DNA of 64,000 nucleotides, taken from Sphingorhabdus sp. M41 (GTDB taxonomy: Bacteria > Pseudomonadota > Alphaproteobacteria > Sphingomonadales > Sphingomonadaceae). The DNA is taken from contig NZ_CP014545.1 in assembly GCF_001586275.1 (NCBI RefSeq), positions 2,072,501 through 2,136,500 on the forward strand, read 5' to 3'. A program made the translations under genes and the position numbers. Positions 43,511 to 50,757 of the stretch are shown one piece after another (the first letter of the stretch is position 1; each line of letters begins with the position of its first letter). The notes under the pieces were generated by a model. That model searched no databases. It was not told where the DNA came from and worked only from the letters and a program-made list of their open reading frames with translations.

Positions 43511-44251
43511 TTAGGCTCCGACCATTGCTACCTGCAGCTTCTCCAATGCACGCTTTTTGATCTGACAAATGCGCACTGCAGACACGTCAAGGATCGCACC
43601 GATCTCATCAAGCTGCAATTCTTCCACAAAATAGCAATTCAGCACCAGTTGTTCGCGCTCATTGAGCTGCTTTAATTTCGCAGACAGCAAATCAGCCATT
43701 TGTGACTTTTCCAATTTATCATGCTGATCATCTTCATCATCAGTAAACAAGCTGCTGGAATCGCTGTAGATTTCGTCGAGTGATCCCACGTGAATATCGA
43801 TCGCTCGGTCTGTATTCCTGCGGAAATCGCCTGGAGCCATGTCCATCGACAGAGCCAGTTCTGAATCAGTCGGCTCGCGGCCCAGTTCCTGTAAAAGCTT
43901 GCCCCGATACCCCCGGACCTTCTTGTGCCAGTCAACAGATGTTCTGCGCAGATTGCATGTCGTTCTCAGGTCATCAATCATGGCGCCCCGCACTCGCACG
44001 TACAGATAGGTACTAAAGCTATGCCCTTGATCCACATATCGTTTTGCGGCCTCTACCATGGCGACAAGTCCCACCTGAATGAGGTCCTCGATTTCCATTT
44101 GGTCGGGTGCGAATGATTTTACCTGCCAGGCAATTTTAGTGACCAAAGACTGGTTCTCCTGGATCAGTCGATTTTCATCTATGTTCGTTGCGCCATAAGC
44201 CTGCGATGCGCGGCTTTTTGTTTTCAACATGTGGTGTCCCCGACTGGTCAT
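43511..44251 (-). CDS. fliA: RNA polymerase sigma-28 factor FliA
   Basis: Sigma factor for late flagellar and chemotaxis genes. 246 residues from ATG 44251 (overlapping the flhA stop as TAATG); a second ATG at 44230 has GGGGA in front. Region 2 reads DLIQVGLVAMVEAAKRY and FSTYLYVRVRGAMIDDLR, typical of FliA. Region 3 has LGREPTDSELALSMDM. Region 4 shows LNEREQLVLNCYFVEELQLD and AVRICQIKKRALEKL. The full set of regions is intact. An anti-sigma FlgM-like gene lies 2 kb upstream. Confidence 0.88.
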   Translation of the reverse strand: MTSRGHHMLKTKSRASQAYGATNIDENRLIQENQSLVTKIAWQVKSFAPDQMEIEDLIQVGLVAMVEAAKRYVDQGHSFSTYLYVRVRGAMIDDLRTTCNLRRTSVDWHKKVRGYRGKLLQELGREPTDSELALSMDMAPGDFRRNTDRAIDIHVGSLDEIYSDSSSLFTDDEDDQHDKLEKSQMADLLSAKLKQLNEREQLVLNCYFVEELQLDEIGAILDVSAVRICQIKKRALEKLQVAMVGA

Positions 44252-45564
44252 TAAATTTGATTTCCATTTGTGACAGCCACCCGGTGGCTGGATCGTGGAG
44301 CGCCTATCTTGGCGTGCACCTCGATCGGTTTATCTTCAGGCAGTTCCAGATACGAAAGTACGGACAAGTCAGGGAACCGCGGTTTCAGCAAAGCACTAAG
44401 CGAACGGCGCACCACCGGAGACGTGATCAAGGCCACGTTGCGGGCCTCAGGCGGCAAGGCCTGGATGCCGGCATTCACCGCTTCAATTATGTTTTGCACC
44501 AGCAGCGGGTCGATTGGATAGCTGGCACCCTCGCCCGCTTTCAGTGACCTGACGACCAGGCCTTCAATTGACGCATCCACAGTCATAATTGGCAGGGGAA
44601 GGCTGTCCGGCACCATGGTCTGGACAATCAAATCGGCAATTTGCTGCCTTACGACTTCGACCTTTGATGCGGTTTCACTATGCAAGCTGGATGCTACCGA
44701 CATCGCGATGGAAATTCTGCGAAAATCTTTTAACGGTATTTTTTCAGCCAGAAGATCACGGCATACTGCGGTAATGGCATCTAGCGACAAGGCCTCTGGG
44801 AGGAGGCTTTCGACAAGCTGCGGCGCCGATTTCTTCAGGTTATCCAGCAGTTTCGTCGCGTCATCGATACCAAATAACTTCGCTGCATTGCGCTCTACGA
44901 CGTCCTTTAGATGGGCTGCAATCACGGTGACTGAGTCGACCACCAGATATCCTGCACCGATGGCGTGATCTTGACTATCGGCATGAATCCACACCGCGTG
45001 CATCCCGAATGTCGGGTCTTTGCAAGGCCGTCCGTCGACCATTGAATCCGCGTCGCCGTGATTGATGGCCAGAACTTCTCCGGGCCACACCATATTCTCG
45101 GCGAGAACCATTCTACCCATCACTATTCGATAACTGTTCGGTTCGAGGGACAAATCCACTTTGATAGGAATGTACGGCACATCGAAGCCAAGCTTCCTGG
45201 ATAGCTGATCCCCGATTCCAGCGACCCGGTTTATCAAAGGAGCGCCCTTTTGGTCTTCAACCAGCGAGAAAAGTCCGTATCCAATTTTGATGACCAGATG
45301 TGTCTGGATCGGAACATCTTCCCATTCGATCCGTCCCGAATGTCTCTCATCATTCAGGCTAGCGATCGGGTCCGGGGACTTGGGATTGTAGAGCAGACAA
45401 AGGGAAAAACCGCCTGCAAAAGCTGCCGCTGTTAAAACCGCAAGAACCGCCACGGCGGGCGAGATGATCGCGACAATCAGGCCAAGCGCCGACACCGCCA
45501 GCAATCCGGTTTTCATGGGCGCTGAAATCATTTTCACCCTGCAAATTCTGCGTGTCATTTTCAT
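44251..45564 (-). pseudogene. flhA: FlhA lacking most of its transmembrane domain
   Basis: 437 residues, whereas FlhA is normally about 690. Only the last two membrane helices remain (GLLAVSALGLIVAII and AVLAVLTAAAFAGGFSLCLL, about residues 20-55). The cytoplasmic domain then follows complete: HLVIKIGYGLFSLV, PNSYRIVMGRMVLAENM, WPGEVLAINHGD, YLVVDSVTVIAAHLKDVV and NVALITSPVVRRSLSALL. The missing six helices and the FHIPEP region form the export gate. No frameshifted copy of them is seen upstream, so the 5' part appears deleted. The remaining frame is intact and overlaps fliA, so it may still be expressed. Confidence 0.8.
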
Positions 45565-46276
45565 CTACAATTCACGATAGACGGTCAGAGAACGGGCAAA
45601 ACGAGCTGCGCTATCCGAAGGCCTGGTTTTTCCCGACTGCCCTCGGCCACTGAGACCTGCTATTGTGATCCGGAGACAATCTGCTGACAGCAGCCGCAAG
45701 CCCATGAGTGATTGCCGCCCGTTCATTGCGAGCCCGGCCCATCCTGACATGCCACCGCGCTGCGCTCGCGCTGTCTGACGGCTGCACACCGCGTCGCCCT
45801 GCACAGCGGTTGGCATGGACAACATCGGTGACTTGCGGCACCCACGGTTTATTATGATCGATTGACTTGACATATATTGCTCAAATTCTCCTGTCAGGGA
45901 GACATGCAATGATCATGCCAATACTATGCAAAAGTCGAGCGTCGGCGTATTAATGTCCGATCTCGTCATCTTTCCGACCGGCTCGGTTTTCGCAAACATG
46001 CCGTACAATCTGTGTGGCATCCGAACAGAAGATGCACTCTGAACGAGCGATGCCGTCCCGATGAACCGGATCAGCAACTCTAGTTCTGGAAATTTTCAGC
46101 GCATCCGCCCCCGATCGGCAAAGAGTATATTCGCCGCCTCACTGTATAGGCCTCCCAAGCCTATCACGCAGAAACCGGGGCCCTTGGCCACCAAGAGAGG
46201 CGATGGGCCCGTTCCGATCCTTTATTAGTGAGAGCCAGCCAGCTCTGGGAATTTCAAAATGTCGGACGGATTGACC
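45565..46276. other. Gap upstream of truncated flhA, 712 bases
   Basis: No convincing gene. One minus-strand frame ends exactly at the flhA start but has unlikely composition. The missing N-terminal half of FlhA is not recognisable in any frame here. A GC-rich imperfect dyad with GGGCCC cores lies near 46177-46212. The interval probably marks a deletion junction. Confidence 0.45.
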
Positions 46277-46567
46277 TCAATATGTCGAATGCACTTCAAG
46301 AACCGCTGCATTAAGAATCTTAACCGCTAGCGCGTCGGTATCGACATGGTAGTCACCGGACAGAAATTGCAGTCTTATATCCGCCACCTTCTTCGCATCA
46401 AACGCAGGTCTTCCGGTCGTCAGAATTTTCGGAACTGCCGGGTTCCCGTCTGGCGCCGTCGATTTCTCGACACTCGCGGCGGCAACACCGCTTTTGGCAG
46501 CAGCCTCCTTCAAACCCAAGCTTGTCCGCCGCTTACTCATAACCAAATAACTTTCATTTGGGTTCAT
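46277..46567 (-). CDS. flgM: FlgM-like anti-sigma-28 factor
   Basis: 96 residues from ATG 46567 (alternative ATG 46540). The N-terminal half is low-complexity and probably disordered. The C-terminal half FDAKKVADIRLQFLSGDYHV followed by DTDALAVKILNAA matches the sigma-28-binding helices of FlgM (Val-Asp-x-x-Lys-Val, Ile-x-x-Gly-x-Tyr-x-Val-Asp, Ile/Leu-Ala-x-Lys-Leu). FlgM normally holds FliA until exported through the flagellar hook. FliA is encoded nearby but the export gate gene is truncated. Divergent but recognisable. Confidence 0.6.
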   Translation of the reverse strand: MNPNESYLVMSKRRTSLGLKEAAAKSGVAAASVEKSTAPDGNPAVPKILTTGRPAFDAKKVADIRLQFLSGDYHVDTDALAVKILNAAVLEVHSTY

Positions 46568-47447
46568 ATCACATCATCGTTACCGCGCCCCAATAGCAAG
46601 TCTCGGCCTGCTGCGTCGTGTCTGACGGCGTGCGTAACTTCCTTCATGGACATCTACGGGTCGTTAGGACAAAATTAAGATCTTGCTGAAGAATATTTTG
46701 GCGACCGAATGGCACCGCTCTTATTTCATTTGGAAGGAACGTTAGCTAGAGGATCCTTCTTTCATTTCGGCTCCGAATATCAACACCGACACAGAAGGCC
46801 TCCCTTGATTGGACTACACGCCGTCAGTGAAACAAATCCCCTCTCAAACCGAATGAAATAGACAGCTATCGACAAAGCCACGCGCATGACGCCCCACAAC
46901 TGCCCCCAAATTGGGTGTAAAATGCTGGTTTCAAGCCAAATTGAGAGGGATATCAATTGATCTCTGATGTCCGGAATGGGATATACAATAATTGGAAAGG
47001 TTGAATACTTTCCACTGAGGTTGACAAGCCCCCGCAGGCCTTAACCTTGGTGAACGTAGTGCACCTGGTATGCGCTCTTCAGTTTTGGGCAGGACGTTTA
47101 ATCTCGTCCTGCCCAATTGAACTTATTGGCCATATCAGTTGGCTGTCATCTCTTCACAAATCGTCGTAATTGACTGACTGCGGGAATAATTCGGATTGTA
47201 CGCAAGACTTCCGAAATTCCGGCGTGCAAACATTAGTATAATTCCTTGCTCGTTTACGATGATTTACTTGCTCTGCATTGAAATAATATGACAATTATTT
47301 TTGAGCTACGTCATAATCAGATAGTTTATATTGATTATATAACAACTTACTCGTACTGCCTCCGCGTGGGTTGGCCAATCAGCTAGGTTCTAGGTTGAAA
47401 ACCAAGAATGGGAATTTGATGTCGCACAACAGCTTTTTAAGCAATCA
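46568..47447. other. Gene desert of 880 bases
   Basis: No gene can be supported on either strand. The right half (47170-47400) is strongly AT-rich. The only clear structure is the perfect hairpin at 47085-47116. The stretch may contain a non-coding RNA or be eroded sequence between a flagellar relic and the next small genes. Confidence 0.45.
47085..47116. repeat. Perfect 12-base inverted repeat with 8-base loop
   Basis: TTGGGCAGGACG (47085-47096) is followed by TTTAATCT and its exact complement CGTCCTGCCCAA (47105-47116). There is no T-run on either side and no adjacent gene end, so it is not a textbook terminator. It could be an RNA structure, a protein-binding dyad or a repeat element. Confidence 0.8.
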
Positions 47448-47630
47448 ATGTCGCGAGGCGTAACAAATGGGAATATCGATGTGCGCAGGTTGATCGAAAA
47501 ACTTCACGATGTGTTGAATTTTCTTGATGAGAAGAATTTGGCGATCCCTGCAATAAAGGTCGAAGAAGCAATCAACGCTTTAAAAATCGTAGAGATGGAA
47601 AACTCAGAGCCATCGACACCGGAACCATAA
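47448..47630 (+). CDS. Small protein of unknown function
   Basis: 60 residues from ATG 47448. The product is helical-looking and charged: RRLIEKLHDVLNFLDEKNLA then IKVEEAINALKIVEM, ending in a Ser/Thr/Pro/Glu tail. No signal peptide. The ordered heptad-like pattern of hydrophobic residues suggests a real, perhaps dimerising peptide. No family recognised. The ribosome site is weak. It follows the gene desert and converges on the small secreted protein gene. Confidence 0.4.
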   Translation: MSRGVTNGNIDVRRLIEKLHDVLNFLDEKNLAIPAIKVEEAINALKIVEMENSEPSTPEP

Positions 47631-47691
47631 ACCGGCATATCCCTAGCGTTTGCGCCCGTAACAGCGCGGCGCGGGGTGATGAACATCAACC

Positions 47692-48003
47692 TTATTGAAT
47701 TTCATAAATCAGAAAAACACATGTCGCCTCTTCCAGGTGCGGGGCAGGATCACATTCCTGTTCGTTCACCTGTATCAAATCAGGTCGGTCGGAGATATCC
47801 GAGCTGATGGATCCATTTCCTGTAAGTTCAATTCTGCGATGGAGCATGACTGTAACGTCGGCCACTGTTGAAGCCGCGCCATTCACATTGGCTGCTGCTC
47901 CCCGCTCATATGTGCAGACGATCATCGCAAGTCCAATCGCTAATGGCAGACGGAAGGCTCGTGCCACGGCAAGTGATGCAGAATATTTTGCGATGGCTAA
48001 CAA
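47692..48003 (-). CDS. Small secreted protein of unknown function
   Basis: Up to 103 residues from TTG 48003; a GTG at 47967 would also serve. The N-terminal 35-40 residues include a hydrophobic stretch (FRLPLAIGLAMIVCTY) of signal or anchor type. The mature part has VTVMLHRRIELTGNGSISSD and two cysteines (EQECDPAPHLEEATC) that may pair. No known family. It lies upstream of several small minus-strand genes of the same kind. Confidence 0.5.
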   Translation of the reverse strand: MLAIAKYSASLAVARAFRLPLAIGLAMIVCTYERGAAANVNGAASTVADVTVMLHRRIELTGNGSISSDISDRPDLIQVNEQECDPAPHLEEATCVFLIYEIQ

Positions 48004-48102
48004 CTCCTTCGGTCTTGAAACACTATCAAGAACTCGGGGGTAATAACGGTCAAAGCGGCAGGATTTTAACTTCTCGTCGAGAACCTTTGGCCGCTGGCTA
48101 TT

Positions 48103-48465
48103 CTATATTTCGCTCTCCCTGTTATTCAAATCCAGACATTGCTCACACCAAGCGGCCGCTTCATTCGTCAACTGTACATAACCAAATTCGTGATTCTTGT
48201 GTAAATGGCATCGTACGACATAGCCTTCGGCCTCCAAAATCGCTGCCAATCTCGTTATAACTGGAATGGGTCTACGCAAGTCATCGACCAGCTTCGACAG
48301 AGCAACGCACCGGTTTTCAGCGCTCGCGATATAGGCTTCGAGAACAAGTTCCCAAGCCGGATCGCCGAAGATTTGTGAATTCGAAAAATATAGATTTCGC
48401 TGCCTCCGGGCGCGAAGCTCGTTTTTAGCACGGGCGATATATTTTGAGTCAACCTCAAGGGTCAT
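48103..48465 (-). CDS. Small winged-helix DNA-binding protein, relative of 40080-40562
   Basis: 120 residues. A basic N-terminus (ARAKNELRARRQRNLYF) leads into SQIFGDPAWELVLEAYIASA, then a winged-helix-like core with VALSKLVDDLRRPIPVITRL, AAILEAEGYVVRC and FGYVQLTNEAAAW. This matches the layout of the regulator at 40080-40562. Its start overlaps the stop of the radC-like gene (coding ends at 48462), so the two may be co-translated. Confidence 0.65.
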   Translation of the reverse strand: MTLEVDSKYIARAKNELRARRQRNLYFSNSQIFGDPAWELVLEAYIASAENRCVALSKLVDDLRRPIPVITRLAAILEAEGYVVRCHLHKNHEFGYVQLTNEAAAWCEQCLDLNNRESEI

Positions 48466-49229
48466 ATTATTTTTAACTTTCTAAAACTGGCCCAGCGATC
48501 GCGCGTTATGATAATGTGATCATGCAAGCATATTTCCAATTCCAGGCAGAGTGCATGAATAGACCTTGTGAATTCTATGTCGGATTTGCTGGGTGTCACG
48601 CTCCCGCCCGGATGATTGTGAGCCAAAATAATCCCGCTTGCATCAAGTTCCAGCGCCCGTTTCAAGATGCTACGGGGCCGAACATATATTCGCTGCGGAG
48701 AGCCATCTCCGAACTCCTGATCACTCAGCAAATGATGTGAACTGTCCAAAAACAATATACGCATTATCTCGTTGGTACGAGAGCCCATGCGCGCCTGCAG
48801 ATATTTGACAAGCCGTTGATCGGTGGCCGAAATGAGCTTGCGAGGCAGTTCATTCCTCAAATTCGCGAGCATGAATTTCTCCGTTGCCTTGAGCAACTTT
48901 AGCACCGGTTCGTTATTACCTAAAACCCGGTTTAGTGCTGCTTCGGACTCGGCGAGCATACGGCCAATTGAACCAAATTCTTCCAGCAGTTCGCGAGAGA
49001 TCCTGCCGGCTTGATCAGGCTCTACAATCTCTATGAGTTGCGCCAGGACCTGTCGGTCCCGATGGTTTTCAGTCGTTTCTGATGGTAAAATGTGCCCATC
49101 ATCAGCAGAGCCAATAATGGATAAGAAGAGGCTATTTGCATGATCATATAAGCTTTTGGGTGAATCGTCATGTCTAGCAATCTCGTGACGTGGGCCACTA
49201 GAGCGATTGTCTGGAGTGAAACTACGCAT
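48462..49229 (-). CDS. RadC/JAB-domain protein
   Basis: 255 residues if started at ATG 49229; ATG 49253 is also possible. The N-terminal helical domain shows HRDRQVLAQLIEIV and RELLEEFGSIGRML, the RadC pattern. The JAMM-type metal site is complete: GIILAHNHPGGSVTPSKSD with an upstream Glu-Ile segment. Domain similarity begins only at about residue 50, and the first 200 bases overlap the gene for a membrane protein in another frame. RadC proteins are common on mobile elements and their biochemical role is uncertain. Confidence 0.75.
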   Translation of the reverse strand: MRSFTPDNRSSGPRHEIARHDDSPKSLYDHANSLFLSIIGSADDGHILPSETTENHRDRQVLAQLIEIVEPDQAGRISRELLEEFGSIGRMLAESEAALNRVLGNNEPVLKLLKATEKFMLANLRNELPRKLISATDQRLVKYLQARMGSRTNEIMRILFLDSSHHLLSDQEFGDGSPQRIYVRPRSILKRALELDASGIILAHNHPGGSVTPSKSDIEFTRSIHALCLELEICLHDHIIITRDRWASFRKLKII

Positions 49230-49471
49230 AACGGCCAAAATCGATTTGCGCATAGTGCAATCGCGAGCAGGCCGATCCAAGCGGCCACGTCGATGACCAA
49301 ATGCCCGGGATCCAGTTTGGCATATTCAAGCGGCGTAAACATGTGAACAGCCGGATCCAATACCAGCATGCCAATAACAACACATGCAACCCATCGTTCC
49401 GGCCCACCTCCCCGATACAACGCATAAACGCAGATCGCACCGAGGAAGAGAAGAAAAACGAGAGTTCGCAT
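49031..49471 (-). CDS. Membrane protein of unknown function overlapping radC
   Basis: 146 residues with about four to five hydrophobic helices: LVFLLFLGAICVYALY, WVACVVIGMLVLD, LVIDVAAWIGLLAIALCA and a final MIMQIASSYPLLALLMMG. It starts at ATG 49471 and ends inside the radC-like coding region, an overlap of about 200 bases. The strong hydrophobic pattern indicates this frame is real. No named family; similar small membrane proteins occur in sphingomonads. Confidence 0.65.
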   Translation of the reverse strand: MRTLVFLLFLGAICVYALYRGGGPERWVACVVIGMLVLDPAVHMFTPLEYAKLDPGHLVIDVAAWIGLLAIALCANRFWPLCVVSLQTIALVAHVTRLLDMTIHPKAYMIMQIASSYPLLALLMMGTFYHQKRLKTIGTDRSWRNS

Positions 49472-49517
49472 TCTTTAGATGGACCATCCCCAAGCATGCC
49501 AGTCAACCTCTGATCGT

Positions 49518-49856
49518 TTATGCGGCGACTGAATGCAAATTGCCGGGGCCGACTGCAGCCTGAGCAGGCGGACATGTATCGTGAACATCCAAGCCAGCAA
49601 ATTCTTGCCCGACTTTCTTCAGTTCACCATGCACCCGCAGAACATCGCTGCTGGCCTCAACAAGCGCCATTTGTGCCTTTGCCAACCTTCGAACGGCAAT
49701 CTGTCCGGTAGCTGCTGGCACACCGGTATCGACGCGCGCTTGCACCAAAGTGGCCAGCAAGTTCGAAACGGAGATGAGAGCCTGATCTATGGAAGTCTCT
49801 GTTTGAGGCACATCTTGCTTGATTCGATCGGATGCTATTCTGATTTGATAAGACAT
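49518..49856 (-). CDS. Small helical protein of unknown function
   Basis: 112 residues from ATG 49856 (frame open to 49874). The product MSYQIRIASDRIKQDVPQTE then SIDQALISVSNLLATLVQAR is largely helical, with a C-terminal HDTCPPAQAA segment. No signal peptide or membrane helix. I recall similar proteins in sphingomonads next to HTH regulators, which is also the case here: a LuxR-type HTH membrane protein gene lies 64 bases upstream on the same strand. Function unknown. Confidence 0.6.
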   Translation of the reverse strand: MSYQIRIASDRIKQDVPQTETSIDQALISVSNLLATLVQARVDTGVPAATGQIAVRRLAKAQMALVEASSDVLRVHGELKKVGQEFAGLDVHDTCPPAQAAVGPGNLHSVAA

Positions 49857-49919
49857 AGTTTTCCCTCTCCGCAAAATGCGGATTCTTGCTGTTTCGAAAA
49901 ATGAGAGCCTAGTCGGTGG

Positions 49920-50489
49920 CTAGGCTGTCAACAGACTGGAAAGAGACTGGGAAACTGACAAGCCAATCAATACAATTGCCAAAATTCCGATAGTCAGAAT
50001 GACGATGATCGCAATTCTTTGCGCGGTTCCCCAATTACCTTCTGTCTCCTTCAAGATTTGCGGCCACACGTTCAAATCATGCTCGGCATCCAAGTCATAA
50101 AGGACGGATACTTCTTCAAGCATGGATGAACCCGACCGCTCGTCCTGAGGTCCTTCTGGACCGAAAGTGTCATCATAGGGAACACCTACCGGATCATATA
50201 ATATCCGATCATAGGTGCCGGATGCCCTCGCATATATTAATGCGGCTTCATCTCGGGTGGCCGCCCCCAGTACACGTCGGGCGCTCACCAAGCGTTGGTC
50301 CACTGCTGGCTTGGAAATCTCAAGAATCCGGGCAATTTCCTTGGAGGATTTTCTGAGCACCACGAGATGCAAGCATTCTCGCTGCTTTGCAGTTAACTTT
50401 GCCACGCGCGATGACTCTAGCTCGATATCGTCCAAGGTTAAGTCCCATAAATTGCGCTTCTCCTTACCGAGTCGGCCTATGGAACGCAA
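49920..50489 (-). CDS. LuxR-type HTH protein with C-terminal membrane anchor
   Basis: 189 residues. An N-terminal HTH (about 30-80) reads LTAKQRECLHLVVLRKSSKE and IARILEISKPAVDQRLVSAR, typical of NarL/FixJ-type domains. A linker of about 80 residues follows, then one strong membrane helix (IAIIVILTIGILAIVLIGL, about 158-178) near the end. There is no receiver or autoinducer domain. A DNA-binding domain tethered to the inner membrane recalls ToxR-type regulation but with the LuxR fold. Confidence 0.78.
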   Translation of the reverse strand: MRSIGRLGKEKRNLWDLTLDDIELESSRVAKLTAKQRECLHLVVLRKSSKEIARILEISKPAVDQRLVSARRVLGAATRDEAALIYARASGTYDRILYDPVGVPYDDTFGPEGPQDERSGSSMLEEVSVLYDLDAEHDLNVWPQILKETEGNWGTAQRIAIIVILTIGILAIVLIGLSVSQSLSSLLTA

Positions 50490-50757
50490 CCGAGTCAGCG
50501 AGCGGGAAAGATAGCCGGGCCATCATTTTGAACGAACAAATCGTGCCAGTAAAAGTCCTGCCAGCACGTGTTCCAGCCGACTTAATCAATCCTAATTCAT
50601 TGAAGCTGCTCGAGGAACTACAGTGAGTTGAATCTGGAATGAGCCAATTTTCCGGCCGCAGCCAATTGATAGGTCGCCGATTGTCCTGTCGCAGAAAACT
50701 GCCCAGTCGATGATTGATCGGCCAAAGTGGCAAATCATTTTTGGCAACAACCGATAA

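Noticed and set aside
45565-45909. Minus-strand ORF of 114 codons ending one base before the flhA start
   Set aside because: No ribosome site at a usable distance, Arg/Ser-rich composition unlike a folded protein, and no resemblance to the missing FlhA N-terminus.
46177-46212. GC-rich dyad with GGGCCC cores
   Set aside because: Arms are short and imperfect with a long loop and no T-run; not enough for a terminator call.
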